From: Acidimicrobiaceae bacterium
GTDB taxonomy: Bacteria > Actinomycetota > Acidimicrobiia > Acidimicrobiales > Poriferisodalaceae
NCBI GenBank assembly: GCA_026713105.1
Contig: JAPOPC010000015.1
Location: forward strand, 1-63,311
Length of the DNA stretch: 63,311 nucleotides
Direction: 5' to 3'
The notes below the pieces were generated by a model, which saw only the letters and a list, made by a program, of their open reading frames with translations, did not search any database and was not told where the DNA came from. This document shows, piece by piece, positions 25,689 to 35,750 of the stretch; position 1 is the stretch's first letter; the number at the start of each line of letters is the position of its first letter. The position numbers and the translations under genes were made by a program.

Positions 25689-28600
25689 CTACTGCTCAGA
25701 TTGCCCGGGATACGGGATGGCCTCAGGCAACGGACCGCTGATGACCGGCGCAGCCGCCTCGAGCCCGGCAGCCAACCGGAACGCCGTCTCCCAACCACTG
25801 GGCCGAGCCCCGAGCTGAGCCATGGCCACCTCCGCTTCAGAACGCAACGCGTCGGTGTCGGGCGCTTCGAACGACTCGTGACCGATGGCGCGGGCCAGCC
25901 GCACCACGGCCTGGCTGAGCCGGCTGTCGGTGGCATCGATGAGTACCAGGGCCTGCTCGAACGCTGATTCCATCGCGGGCCGGTCGGCGTCGCGTGCATG
26001 GGCAAGGGCCCGGGCAACCAGCGCGGTGCGCACATCGAGATAGGTGCCCGTGCCGCTCGCCATGGCGAAGCGGGACTGCTCCAGCGCATCGATCGTGCGG
26101 CCGACGGCTGCATAGGCGATAGCCAGGCTGGAGTGCAGGTAGGTGGACGGCAGGTCGTCGGAGCTGACGGCTTCGAGTGCGGTGATCGCATCTTCGGGCC
26201 GGCCGAGCTGCAGCAACGCCAGCCCTACCGACACCTCCAAGTCGAGCAGGCCGATCACCGCGGTCCGCTCGGTTCGGTCGGCGGTCTCGTCGGGGCCTGC
26301 GGCGGCGAATGCATCGCGTCCAGTGGTTCGATCCCAGCCGGCGCGTAACAGGTCGTCCATGGCGGTCTCGGGATGGCCCATCTGCACTGCTGCGCCGGCC
26401 CGGACCGCCCGGGCGAATCCTTCGAGCGGGCGGCCTGGCATGTCGCTGGCGTGCTGAAAGCACTCGGCCAGTACGGCCCGGCTGCGCTGCAGTTCGCCCA
26501 CGGCGGCGTAGGACCGGCCCAGCAGGCCCAACGCCTGCACGACGCCGAAGTCGCTGTGCACGTCTCGGAAGACCTGTTCGGCTGCACGAGCTCTCTCGAC
26601 GGCTTGCAGCGCCCGCCCTGACCACAGCCCCAGCGACGCCAGCAGCAGGTCCATCATCGCTTCGGTGAATCGCTCTCCTCGCTCGTGGGCGATGGTGTGC
26701 ACCGATCCGGCCAGCTCTTCGGCCTCGTCACGGTCACCCGCATGGAAGCGCAGGAACGCAAGCAGGCTTTCAGCGGTTGCCAGGCCGACCATGTCGCCGA
26801 GGTCGCCGAATCTCTCGATGGCGGTGGTGACACGGTCGCTGGCTTCGGAGATCAAGCCCTGCTCGAACGACAGCCAGGCCAGGTTCTGCAGGCACCATGC
26901 CACGCCGCTGTCGTCGCCGAGGTAGGCGAACGTGCCGTTGGACTCGTTGATGTAGCGGTCGGCGCGTGCGTAGTCGCCGGCTCGCAGCGAGGCAATCCCG
27001 CGCAGCCGCAGCGATTCGGCTGCCTCGCGCACCTCGCCCATCGTGCGGAACTGGTCGAGCGCGTCGGCGAGCAGTTTGTCTGCCGCTGCATGGTCGTCGC
27101 CCGCCAAGGCCACCTCGCCCAGCACGCGCAGACCATGTGCCGCGGCGAGCCGGTTGCCGTTCAGCGTCGCCAAGGCGCGGGCCAGCTCGGCGTCGGCATG
27201 GGCGCCGTGCAGCTCCCCCAGCCGCAGGCGTGCGCCCGCCCGTCCCAGCGCCATGTCGATGAGCCGCGGGTCGGCGTCGCCCAGCATTTCGATGGCGCGT
27301 CGGTAGAACTGCGCCGCGGCGTAGTGGCTGTCGCGAGCCGCAGCCCACTTGCCGGCACGACCGAGCCACTCGATGGCCACCTCGGTCATCCCGCCTTCGA
27401 AGACGTCGCCGTTGGAGCCGCTGCCTGCACGGGCATTGCCCGCAATCGATGTGCCGGTCACGGTCTGGCCGGCATCGCCGCCCAGTTCCACTGCCGAAGC
27501 GAAGTGATCGGCAATGACGCCGACCGAGTCACTGGCGGGATCGTCGCGGGTCTGCGCCAGCCACAACGCGACGTCGAGATGCCGCTCGGCCCGGTCGATC
27601 TTGGTCAGCATGCTGTAGGCGACGTCGCGCACCACGTCGCTGCGGAACGTCCAGGCGTCTGCCTCGCTGGCGAAGATGTCCTTGTCGACCAGCCGCTGAA
27701 ACACCGCGAGGTCTCCCTCGCCGCCGTCGGCCGGATTCGTCGCCGACACCAACTCCAGCAGTTCGCTGATCCCGCCGCCGCCCCCGAGCACCGAGGCAGC
27801 ATCCACCAGCCGCCGCTCGGGCGGGCTCAGCGTGTCGAGGCGGGCAGCCACCAGCCCGCGCAGCGTGTCGGGCATCTCTGCCAGCGACCGTTCCTCATGA
27901 TCGGGGCGGGCTCCGGGGCCCACGACGCCCGATTCACGCAGCAGCACGCACATCTCCTCCAGGAAGAACGGGTTGCCGCCGCTTCGTTCGTAGAGCTGAT
28001 CGGCCAGGTAGGCGGGAACGCTCCCGCCCAGCAGCTCAGCGGCCATCTCGGCGGTGGCCGCGCGACCCAGCGGGTCCAGGTTCAGCACCACGGTGCTGTG
28101 ACGACCCGGCGGCACGGTCCAGCGCTGCTCGTCCATGTTCCAGCGCGCCGTCGTGATGACGACGAACGGCTGGTTCGCGAGTGCCGCCAGCAGCTGCTCG
28201 AGCACGCTGAGCAGCCGCTCCTCTGCCCAATGCACGTCGCTGAGCAGCAGCAGCACCGGTCGGCGCCTAGTGAGGGCGCCCAGGAAGCGGCGCAGGGAGC
28301 GGAATGTGGCTTCGGCGCGCCACTCGATCTCCGCGGGGTCACCGGTGCCGACGCGCCCGAGCACGGCGAGCACGACATCGGTGATCTCGTCGATCTCCTC
28401 GTAGCTGACGGTGCTGGCGGGTGCATCCGAGCCCGCAGGCGAGCCGGCGCTGTTCATCGGCTGCAGCACCTCGGCGACCAGCGACGAGATGCGCCGGGTG
28501 GCCAGCACGGTCGAATCGCTTGCGCTCACATCTGCCGCTGCCGCAATGGCGTCGCCCAGGCAGCGCAGCGGATTGGTCTCGTCGTAGGGCAATGCCATGC

Positions 28601-29438
28601 TCTCGAGCACCATCGCATCGTGGCGTTCGACCGCACCCGAGACCGCCTCGCGGGCAAGGCGGGTCTTGCCCATGCCAGCCTCGCCCACGATCTGGCACAG
28701 CTGCGCGCGCCGGCGGGCTACGGCGGTGTCGATGGCCGAGTCCAGCAATGCGCTCTCGAGGCCACGGCCCACCATTTGTGACAGCGATGCGCTGCGGTGC
28801 CGGCCGGGCGGCGCCAGTTCGCCGCTGGCCAGGTAGACCGGCAGCGGCTCGTCGCGCCCGCGCAGGCCGATCTCGCCCCGGGACGTGTAGTTCACGATGC
28901 CGACCGTGGCCGCCTGCGTCGTCGGGCCGACGAGCACCTCGCCCGCTTCGGCGAGGGTCTCCAGCCGGCTAGCGATGTTCACCGTGTCGCCCATGGCCGT
29001 GTAGTCGCCGCCCGCCCGCAGCGCCCCCACCAGTACTTCGCCGGTGTTGATGCCGATGCGAATCCGCAAGTTGAGACCGCGCTCGACGTTGAAGGCCTCC
29101 AGCGAGCGCTGCATCCGGAACGCGGCCCGCAGCGCACGTTCGGGATCGTCCTCGTGGGCGGTGGGCGCGCCGAACAGCGCCAGGATCGCGTCGCCGATGA
29201 TCTTGTCGACCGTGCCTCCGAATGCGGTGACGTCGCCCACCAAGCGTTGGAAGCACTGGTCGATGAGATGCTTCAGTTCTTCAGGGTCGGCGGCCTCGCC
29301 CATGGACGTGAAACCGACCAGGTCCGCGAACAGCACCGTGACGACACGACGCTCCTCGGTATGGGAGAGCAGGTTGCCGCAGCTCGGGCAGAAGCGTGCG
29401 CCCTGCGGCACTTCGGTAGCGCAGGCAGGGCACGTCAT
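25689..29438 (-). CDS. Class III nucleotide cyclase with AAA ATPase and TPR-like region
   Basis: 1249 residues. It begins with a zinc ribbon (Cys3, Cys6, Cys17, Cys20: CPAC and CPSC), then a class III cyclase domain with metal Asp39 (FADLVGFT) and Asp83 (DKIIGDAILALFG) and GINTGEVLVGALRAGGDYTA. An AAA-type ATPase follows, with P-loop GEAGMGKTRLA near residue 255 and LLLLSDVHWAEE as Walker B, then a long helical-repeat region (about 640-1230) rich in Ala/Leu TPR-like units. This zinc ribbon-cyclase-ATPase-TPR layout is frequent in high-GC actinobacteria, where such proteins are presumed signalling hubs making cAMP. The stimulus is unknown. It stands between B12-pathway genes and the ABC exporter. 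Confidence 0.88.
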   Translation of the reverse strand: MTCPACATEVPQGARFCPSCGNLLSHTEERRVVTVLFADLVGFTSMGEAADPEELKHLIDQCFQRLVGDVTAFGGTVDKIIGDAILALFGAPTAHEDDPERALRAAFRMQRSLEAFNVERGLNLRIRIGINTGEVLVGALRAGGDYTAMGDTVNIASRLETLAEAGEVLVGPTTQAATVGIVNYTSRGEIGLRGRDEPLPVYLASGELAPPGRHRSASLSQMVGRGLESALLDSAIDTAVARRRAQLCQIVGEAGMGKTRLAREAVSGAVERHDAMVLESMALPYDETNPLRCLGDAIAAAADVSASDSTVLATRRISSLVAEVLQPMNSAGSPAGSDAPASTVSYEEIDEITDVVLAVLGRVGTGDPAEIEWRAEATFRSLRRFLGALTRRRPVLLLLSDVHWAEERLLSVLEQLLAALANQPFVVITTARWNMDEQRWTVPPGRHSTVVLNLDPLGRAATAEMAAELLGGSVPAYLADQLYERSGGNPFFLEEMCVLLRESGVVGPGARPDHEERSLAEMPDTLRGLVAARLDTLSPPERRLVDAASVLGGGGGISELLELVSATNPADGGEGDLAVFQRLVDKDIFASEADAWTFRSDVVRDVAYSMLTKIDRAERHLDVALWLAQTRDDPASDSVGVIADHFASAVELGGDAGQTVTGTSIAGNARAGSGSNGDVFEGGMTEVAIEWLGRAGKWAAARDSHYAAAQFYRRAIEMLGDADPRLIDMALGRAGARLRLGELHGAHADAELARALATLNGNRLAAAHGLRVLGEVALAGDDHAAADKLLADALDQFRTMGEVREAAESLRLRGIASLRAGDYARADRYINESNGTFAYLGDDSGVAWCLQNLAWLSFEQGLISEASDRVTTAIERFGDLGDMVGLATAESLLAFLRFHAGDRDEAEELAGSVHTIAHERGERFTEAMMDLLLASLGLWSGRALQAVERARAAEQVFRDVHSDFGVVQALGLLGRSYAAVGELQRSRAVLAECFQHASDMPGRPLEGFARAVRAGAAVQMGHPETAMDDLLRAGWDRTTGRDAFAAAGPDETADRTERTAVIGLLDLEVSVGLALLQLGRPEDAITALEAVSSDDLPSTYLHSSLAIAYAAVGRTIDALEQSRFAMASGTGTYLDVRTALVARALAHARDADRPAMESAFEQALVLIDATDSRLSQAVVRLARAIGHESFEAPDTDALRSEAEVAMAQLGARPSGWETAFRLAAGLEAAAPVISGPLPEAIPYPGQSEQ

Positions 29439-29509
29439 CGCAGCAGTCTAGAAACGACGCCGGAAACAGGCCGCATGCTGGCCGATATTGCCGCTTCGTG
29501 TCGCCGCGA

Positions 29510-32101
29510 CTACTGGTGCGCGATGGCCTCGAGAATGTTCATGCGGCCGGCACGGCGGGCGGGCAGCAGCGCTGCCACCAACCCCGCCAGCCCCGCAGCG
29601 ACGACGTAGACGGCGAGGGTTCCGAACGGCACATCGACGGTCGTGATGAACGAGTCGGGAACGGCCAGCGAGCCTGCGACGCCGAGGATCGTGCCGACCA
29701 CGACGCCCATCACGCCCCCGAACGTGGCGACGATCGCTGCCTCCCAGCGCACGGCGCGCCGAAGCTGGCGCCGGGTCATGCCCACGGCGCGCAGCAGACC
29801 TATCTCTCTGGTCCGTTCAAAGACCGACAGCGCCAGCGTGTTGGTGATGCCGACCAGGGCGATCACGAACGACAGGCCCAGCAGCGCGGTGATCACGGTG
29901 AAGATCGAACTGACCAGGCTCTCGTTGGCCTCTCGGAACTCGGCCCGGTTCTCCCCGGTCACACCGGGATAGCGGCCTACGACTTCGGAGACGGCGACTT
30001 GGCTGCGTTTTGCCCGGTCGGCTTCATGTTGGGCGCGCTGGGTCTCGGAGAGGCCCTGAACATCCATCGGGGCCACCAGAGCAGTGCCGAAGCGGTAGTC
30101 ACGACGACTGAAGTGCTCCTCCCACAGAGCGTTGTCGATCAGCCAGTTGCCGTAGATGGCCGCTTCGGTATAGATCGCCGCCACCGTCAGCGTCACCGTC
30201 TCGTTGTCGGGGAACGTCGCCGCCAGCGTGTCCCCGACAGTGACGTCGAGGTCTTCGGCAGGGTCGACGTGCAGTGCGACCCCGGTGAGGGGATCGCCGC
30301 TGGCGATGCTGCCGGCGATCACTCCGCCGTCCATGTGGTGCTCGACAGCATGAAAGTCCGCAGTGACGACGTCGCGGCTGTCACCGTCCACGACCATGCC
30401 GCTGAATGCCACGCGGTAGCCGACGACGCTGTCGACGAGGTCCAGATCGTCGAGGTCGTCGAGGACCTGCGCGGGGAAGCCCGTCGCAGGATCAAATGGC
30501 GATGCATCGCTGCGGACGAAGTAGTCGGCACGGATGGCGTCGGTGAAGGCATCGGCGACCGTGTTGCGAACCGAGGCGCCGACGACGGCAGTGGTCGCCA
30601 TCAGCGTGACGCCGATCATGAGCGCTCCCGCAGTGGAGGCCGTGCGCCGGGGATTGCGCGCAGCGTTCTCGCGAGCGAGCTTGCCCGACGTCCCGAGCAG
30701 CGCCTGAACAGGTTTGCCCAGCACGCGCACCACCGGCCGTGCGATCGCCGGGCTGCTGGTGTTGATTCCCACGAAGGTGACGAGCGCGCCGATGCCCGTC
30801 AGTGCCAGCACCACCTCGGTGCTGCCGACACCAGCCATGCCCAGCGCCAAGCACACCACGCCCGCAGCGGTGACCGCTCCGCCCACGGCGACTCGCCGGC
30901 GCCACCCGCCCGCAGAGATCCGGTAGTCCTGGCTGAGCGCGGCGATCGGCGTGATACGACGGGCCCGTACCGCAGGCACGACCGAAGCGGCCATCGTGAC
31001 GCCCATCCCGATCACGATTGCCAGGATCACGGTGCGCAGACTCAGCACGAGGGGGCCTGACGGCAGCCCGAATCCCGCAGCGCGGATGCTCGCCCGCATG
31101 ATGAGGCTCACCACCATGCCGATGCCGATGCCGAGGCCCGTGCTGATAAGCCCGACGAGCGCCGATTCGACGACGATCGAGCGTGACACCTGCTTCGGCG
31201 TGACGCCGATGGCCCGCCACAGTCCGATCTCACGGACACGCTGGGTGACGACGATCTGGAACGTGTTGTTGATGATGAACGCCGACACGAACACCGCGAT
31301 GAAGGCGAACACCAGCAGGATCGAGGTGAAGATGTTGAGGACGTTCTGGAACTGCTCGGTCTGCTCCTGCGCGGCGATCTCCTGGGTGATCACCTCGTAG
31401 TCATCGCCGATTTCGGCCCCGATCGCGGCTCGAACGTCGCCGACGTCACCCGCGACCAGCACGCGGATCTCCACGAGCTGATCGCCGAAGCCCAAGAATT
31501 GCTGCGCGGTGTCGGTGTCGAACACCGACATGGTCTGACCGAGGCTGGTGTTGGTGTCCGGCGACCCGAAGTTGAAGACGCCGACCAGCTCGAATTGCTG
31601 CGAGCGGATCGGGCCGTTGACGACGTAGGTCTCGCCGACCTCGAGGCCGTTGTTGGCCGCGGTGGTTGCGTCGACGACGAATTCCTGCGGCCCGCTGGGC
31701 GAACGACCCTCGATGACGAAGAAAACCCGCGACGAGAAGTTCAGGCCCAGCGCGGGTGGGCCTTGGGGCCTGATCGCAGTGCCCTCGCCGTCCACGATGA
31801 CGACGTTGCGCGCCTGCACCGTGCCGGAGAGCTCGGCCACCCCGTCGATCGCGGCGATGTCGTCGAGCAGCGAATCGGGGATCGTCGGCCGGTCGGTCTC
31901 ATTGCCGATGTCCTGGCGCGCCCGCACGGTGAGATCGGTCTCGCCGGCAATGTCTTGCGCCAGATCGCCAAAGGTCGATCGCAGGCTGTCGGTGAGCGCG
32001 AACGTTCCCACCACGAATGTCACGCCGATCACCACCGACAGCGTCGTGAGCGCGAAGCGGATCTTCTTGTCGAAGAGATTCCGCAGCGCAAGCTTCAGCA
32101 C
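29510..32101 (-). CDS. FtsX/MacB-type ABC transporter permease (second copy)
   Basis: 863-residue permease with an N-terminal helix (KIRFALTTLSVVIGVTFVVG), a large extracytoplasmic MacB-PCD-like domain, FtsX-type three-helix units around residues 260-400 and 750-863, and two extra central helices. The repeated tail motif REIGLLRAVGMTRRQLRRAV is typical. It is a paralogue of the permease just upstream (24-nt gap): the same length and matching landmarks throughout. Together with the ATPase they form an asymmetric exporter or a mechanotransmission complex, as in lipoprotein or peptide export systems of the family. The cargo is unknown. Confidence 0.9.
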   Translation of the reverse strand: MLKLALRNLFDKKIRFALTTLSVVIGVTFVVGTFALTDSLRSTFGDLAQDIAGETDLTVRARQDIGNETDRPTIPDSLLDDIAAIDGVAELSGTVQARNVVIVDGEGTAIRPQGPPALGLNFSSRVFFVIEGRSPSGPQEFVVDATTAANNGLEVGETYVVNGPIRSQQFELVGVFNFGSPDTNTSLGQTMSVFDTDTAQQFLGFGDQLVEIRVLVAGDVGDVRAAIGAEIGDDYEVITQEIAAQEQTEQFQNVLNIFTSILLVFAFIAVFVSAFIINNTFQIVVTQRVREIGLWRAIGVTPKQVSRSIVVESALVGLISTGLGIGIGMVVSLIMRASIRAAGFGLPSGPLVLSLRTVILAIVIGMGVTMAASVVPAVRARRITPIAALSQDYRISAGGWRRRVAVGGAVTAAGVVCLALGMAGVGSTEVVLALTGIGALVTFVGINTSSPAIARPVVRVLGKPVQALLGTSGKLARENAARNPRRTASTAGALMIGVTLMATTAVVGASVRNTVADAFTDAIRADYFVRSDASPFDPATGFPAQVLDDLDDLDLVDSVVGYRVAFSGMVVDGDSRDVVTADFHAVEHHMDGGVIAGSIASGDPLTGVALHVDPAEDLDVTVGDTLAATFPDNETVTLTVAAIYTEAAIYGNWLIDNALWEEHFSRRDYRFGTALVAPMDVQGLSETQRAQHEADRAKRSQVAVSEVVGRYPGVTGENRAEFREANESLVSSIFTVITALLGLSFVIALVGITNTLALSVFERTREIGLLRAVGMTRRQLRRAVRWEAAIVATFGGVMGVVVGTILGVAGSLAVPDSFITTVDVPFGTLAVYVVAAGLAGLVAALLPARRAGRMNILEAIAHQ

Positions 32102-32125
32102 GGCGTCGCCATTCGGCTCAGCCTC

Positions 32126-34714
32126 CTACTCGTCGGCGATGGCGTCGAGCACGTTCATCCGGCTAGCGCGGAATGCCGGGAACAGCGCGGCGATCAAGCC
32201 GAACACCACGGAGACCACCAAGAAGATGACGAGCTGTGCCGCAGGAATCGAGACAGTGTCGATGATGTCGTCGGGGATCGCCACCGCAGTGGCGATGCCG
32301 AACATCCCGCCCAGCACCACGCCGACCACGGCGCCGTACAGCGCCACCGCGGCAGCTTCCCAGCGGATCATGCGCCGCATCTGCCGACGGGTCATGCCCA
32401 CGGCGCGCAGCAGCCCGATCTCGCGGATGCGCTCGAATACCGACAGCGTGAGCGTGTTGACGATGCCGACCAGTGCGATCAGCAGCGCGAAGCCCAGGAA
32501 CACGTTCACCAGCACCAGCACGGTGTTGAGGTTGGATTCGACGCTGTCCTGGAATTCCTGACGGTCTTCTAGCTGAGCTTGGGGGTAGTCAGCCATCACC
32601 CCGTCGATGGCCGCGCGCGCAGCCTCGGGGTCGTCGATTGCGGCGCGCACCAGCACGATGTCATCGAACGCGGACGTCGCCACCTGCTCGTACAGCGCGC
32701 TGTCGATGATCCAGTTGCTCCAGAACGCGGTGCCCTCGAACGTGGCTGCCACCGTCGCAGTGACGCGGTCTCCACTGACGAAGGTGAGGTCCACCGAGTC
32801 GCCAGGCGCCAAGCCCTCGTCTGCGGCAACGTCGCTGTGGATCAGCAGTCCGGTCCCCGGATCGAAGCCTTCCAAGCTGCCCTGGGACACATCGAGGTTG
32901 ACGACGGCGTCGAGATCACTGATGCGCGCCGCGGTCAGCGTGGTCTCGATCACCGTCGTGGCAGGTTGCGAGTTGTCGCCGTCGATCTCGATCTGCACGA
33001 GGTCAAAGTCGAAGCCCACCGGGGTGCCGATGCCTGCAGCGCGAATGTCGGAGCTGAGCGTCTTGGGCAGACCCGCCTGGGTGTTCACCGACACGACGAA
33101 GTCGGCATTGATCGCGCTGGCGAAACGATCGACGAATGACACCTTGAGGGACTGGCCGACGATCGACACCATCGTGACCAGCGCCAGGCCGATCGTGAGC
33201 GCGACTGCGGTGGCGGAGGTGCGCCGCGGATTGCGGGCAGCGTTCGCACGGGCCAGCCGGCCCGAGATCGGCATGATCCACGCCAGCGGTCGCGCCAGCA
33301 GCGACACCACCGATCTGGCCACCAGCGGGCTCAAGATCGACACCGCCACGAAGGTGATCGCGGCGCCCGCGCCCAGCGTGCTGAGCTGCGGCGTCGCGCC
33401 GTCGAAGTCGGCGAACAGGCCGAGGCCCGTCAGCACCAGGCCGATGGCCAGCAGCAAGCCGCCGCTCGCCAGACGCTTCCAGCCGAGGCTGGCACCCTCG
33501 TCGCTGCCTGCTCCCTCGGCCAGTCCCGCCACCGGCGTGATGCGCGAGGCCTTGATGGCGGGCACCAGCGATGCCACCACGGTGAAGCCCACACCCACCA
33601 CGACGGCCCATGCCACGGTGCGCAGGGTCAATGGCAGCGAGCCTTCAGGCAGCGACGCACCGAGCGTGTTGAACAGGGCCTTCAACCCGAGCGCGCCCAG
33701 CATGCCCAGGCCCAGCCCGACCACCGAGGCGACCACACCGATGATCGCCGACTCGGTCAGCACCGACCGGCGCACTTGCTGGGGCGTGGCGCCGACGGCC
33801 CGAAGCAGCGAGAGCTCCCGCACGCGCTGGCCCAGCACGATGTTGAACGTGTTGGAGATGATGAACGTGCTGACGAACAGCACGATGAACGCGAAGACCA
33901 GCAGGATCGTCTGGAACGGCCCGATGAACGTCTCGGTGGCGTCGCTGAACTCCTCGACCGCGTCGTCCGCCGTGATGACCTCGACGCCGTCGGGCAGCAC
34001 CGCTTCGATGCGGCTGCGCACCTCGTCGATGTCTGCGCCCGCTTCGGCCCGGGCGGCGATCTGGTTGAACTCACCGGGGTAGCCGAGCACTTCCTGGGCT
34101 GTCGGCGTGTCGAACAGCGAGAAGATGGCGCCGACGCCAGCATTCTCAGGGAACCCGAACTGCGCCGTGCCCGTGAGCGTGAACTCGCGCGGGCCGGTGG
34201 GGGTGACCACCAGGTAGGTGCCGCCCAGCTCGAAGTCGTAGCTGTCGTCGCCGTAGGTGGTGACGTCGATGGCGAACTCGCCGACGCCGACCGGCCAGCG
34301 GCCGTCGATCAGGTAGAACTGCGACAGCGACTCATCTTCGAGCCAGTTGGAACCTGCCGTCGGCGGCCCGAATGTGGTCACCGCTTCGCCGTTGCCGTCC
34401 ACCGGGATGACGCCGTCGACGAACAACCCACCGGCCGCGATCTCCACACCCTCGACCGCAGCGATGTCGTCCACCAGATCGGCGGGCACCGCGGGCGCCA
34501 CGGCCTCGGTGATGTCGCCGAACGACAGCTCGCCCCGCACGGTGTAGTCGGTGCCGGTGTTGATGTCCTCGGCGAGCTCGTCGAAACCCGAACGCAGCGA
34601 GTCGGCGGTGACGAATGCGGCCACCACGAAGGCCACGCCGATGATGATGGTGCTGGCGGTCAGCGCGAACCTCACCTTGTGGGCGAGCAGCGATTTGATG
34701 CCGAGTCGCAGCAT
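32126..34714 (-). CDS. FtsX/MacB-type ABC transporter permease (first copy)
   Basis: 862 residues, same plan as its paralogue: first helix KVRFALTASTIIIGVAFVVA, an outer domain rich in Asp/Gly/Val, FtsX units with RVRELSLLRAVGATPQQVRR in the middle and REIGLLRAVGMTRRQMRRMI at the end, and a central pair of helices. It follows the ATPase gene by 57 nt and precedes the second permease by 24 nt, so the three genes form one operon in the order ATPase, permease 1, permease 2. The divergence between the copies suggests an obligate heterodimer. Confidence 0.9.
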   Translation of the reverse strand: MLRLGIKSLLAHKVRFALTASTIIIGVAFVVAAFVTADSLRSGFDELAEDINTGTDYTVRGELSFGDITEAVAPAVPADLVDDIAAVEGVEIAAGGLFVDGVIPVDGNGEAVTTFGPPTAGSNWLEDESLSQFYLIDGRWPVGVGEFAIDVTTYGDDSYDFELGGTYLVVTPTGPREFTLTGTAQFGFPENAGVGAIFSLFDTPTAQEVLGYPGEFNQIAARAEAGADIDEVRSRIEAVLPDGVEVITADDAVEEFSDATETFIGPFQTILLVFAFIVLFVSTFIISNTFNIVLGQRVRELSLLRAVGATPQQVRRSVLTESAIIGVVASVVGLGLGMLGALGLKALFNTLGASLPEGSLPLTLRTVAWAVVVGVGFTVVASLVPAIKASRITPVAGLAEGAGSDEGASLGWKRLASGGLLLAIGLVLTGLGLFADFDGATPQLSTLGAGAAITFVAVSILSPLVARSVVSLLARPLAWIMPISGRLARANAARNPRRTSATAVALTIGLALVTMVSIVGQSLKVSFVDRFASAINADFVVSVNTQAGLPKTLSSDIRAAGIGTPVGFDFDLVQIEIDGDNSQPATTVIETTLTAARISDLDAVVNLDVSQGSLEGFDPGTGLLIHSDVAADEGLAPGDSVDLTFVSGDRVTATVAATFEGTAFWSNWIIDSALYEQVATSAFDDIVLVRAAIDDPEAARAAIDGVMADYPQAQLEDRQEFQDSVESNLNTVLVLVNVFLGFALLIALVGIVNTLTLSVFERIREIGLLRAVGMTRRQMRRMIRWEAAAVALYGAVVGVVLGGMFGIATAVAIPDDIIDTVSIPAAQLVIFLVVSVVFGLIAALFPAFRASRMNVLDAIADE

Positions 34715-34771
34715 GTGGGTTCCCTGTCGGCGTGTCGACGGTCGGTGTGGGCTGTGCGCCGATGTGTCGGC

Positions 34772-35518
34772 TCAGGCGCCGAGCTGGTTCATGTGCGCTC
34801 GGATGCGCTCAGGCGTGGGGTCGGCGAGCTCGTCGACGATCTTGCCGTCCACGAGGAACACCACCCGGTCCGCGAACGACGCTGCGACCGCGTCGTGGGT
34901 CACCATCACGACGGTCTGACCCATCTCGTCCACGGCATTGCGGATGAAACCCAGGATCTCGGCGCCGGTGTTGAGATCGACGTTGCCGGTGGGCTCGTCG
35001 GCGAAGATCACCTGCGGTTTTCCGGCCAGCGCCCGTGCCACCGCCACACGCTGCTGCTGACCGCCCGACAGCTCGCTGGGCCGGTGCTTGAGACGGTCGC
35101 CGAGGCCGGTGGCCCCCACCACCTCGTCGATCCAAGCGGTGTCGCCCTTGCTGCCGGCGAGGTCCATGGGCAGCATGATGTTCTCGATCGCATTCAGCGT
35201 CGGGATCAGGTTGTACGCCTGGAACACGAACCCGACGTTGTCGCGACGCAGCAGCGTGAGGTCGCGTTCGGACAGCGACGACAGGTCGGTCTCGCCGATG
35301 AGCACCTGGCCGTCGGTCACCCGATCCAGCCCTGCCATGCAGTGCATGAGCGTGGACTTGCCCGAGCCCGACGGCCCCATGATGGCGGTGAAGCGGCCCT
35401 GCTCGAAGCTCACGTCGATGGCGTCGAGCGCCCGCACCGCAGTGTCGCCCGAACCGTAGATCTTGGTGGCTGCGACGGCCTGCGCCGCTGCATGCGTGGG
35501 TGGAGCCGCGACAGACAT
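34772..35518 (-). CDS. MacB/LolD-type ABC transporter ATP-binding protein
   Basis: 248 residues. Walker A is GPSGSGKST, Q-loop FVFQAYNLIP, signature LSGGQQQRVAVARALA, Walker B VIFADEPTGNVD and H-loop VTHD. The LNAIENIMLP region and TGNVD are those of LolD/MacB/FtsE-class ATPases that drive FtsX-type permeases. ATG 35518 is chosen because GGGAG precedes it at normal spacing; the frame is open 15 codons upstream. The start is only 76 bp from the left boundary repeat of the genomic island, so its original promoter region may have been altered by the insertion. Confidence 0.92.
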   Translation of the reverse strand: MSVAAPPTHAAAQAVAATKIYGSGDTAVRALDAIDVSFEQGRFTAIMGPSGSGKSTLMHCMAGLDRVTDGQVLIGETDLSSLSERDLTLLRRDNVGFVFQAYNLIPTLNAIENIMLPMDLAGSKGDTAWIDEVVGATGLGDRLKHRPSELSGGQQQRVAVARALAGKPQVIFADEPTGNVDLNTGAEILGFIRNAVDEMGQTVVMVTHDAVAASFADRVVFLVDGKIVDELADPTPERIRAHMNQLGA

Positions 35519-35593
35519 GTTGTCTCCCAGAGAGATTGCCGACCAGCGGGCAACTCTACGCACGCCGGTCCGCCACCCATGTTCAGGTTTTTC

Positions 35594-35631
35594 TCAGGGA
35601 CGCAGGGTGGGGCCTCGGTAGCCGGGGGTGA
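35594..35631. repeat. Left boundary repeat of the island (orphan lhr 3' end)
   Basis: Identical to 43791-43828 except at one position (A versus G); 31 bp (35601-35631) are perfect. On the minus strand it spells the last codons and stop of lhr, with no lhr coding sequence attached. It lies 76 bp upstream of the ABC ATPase start. Interpreted as an attachment-site copy. Confidence 0.75.
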
Positions 35632-35652
35632 GGCTTGAGCTGTCGAAACGGT

Positions 35653-35750
35653 CGGTGCGCAATCGTCCGGATCACATAATTCAAACCGTCCAATACACAT
35701 ACTTCAGACCGTCCAAATCAGATAATTCACACCGTCCAGTTCCTATACTT
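35653..35750 (+). repeat. 23-bp tandem repeat array upstream of the ATPase gene
   Basis: Three units of exactly 23 bp (35676-35698, 35699-35721, 35722-35744) follow ATAMTTCANACCGTCCA plus six variable bases. A degenerate unit precedes them (35653-35675, ending TCGTCCGGATCAC) and a partial unit follows (ATACTT, 35745-35750). Units begin alternately ATAATT and ATACTT, so a -10-like element recurs every 23 bp, close to two helical turns. The array is AT-rich against its surroundings. It resembles an operator or iteron array. There are no spacers of CRISPR type. Confidence 0.8.

Noticed and set aside
25200..25700. Cobalamin riboswitch near the B12-binding protein gene
   Set aside because: The gap upstream of the gene is about 45 bp, too short for a cobalamin riboswitch, and no B12-box-like sequence was seen.
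26685..28781. Long plus-strand open frame opposite the cyclase/ATPase gene
   Set aside because: A by-product of high GC third positions in the minus-strand gene. The translation is rich in Arg/His/Gln without any family motif.
35653..35750. CRISPR array
   Set aside because: The 23-bp units are directly adjacent with no spacers, each contains a promoter-like element, and no cas genes are nearby.
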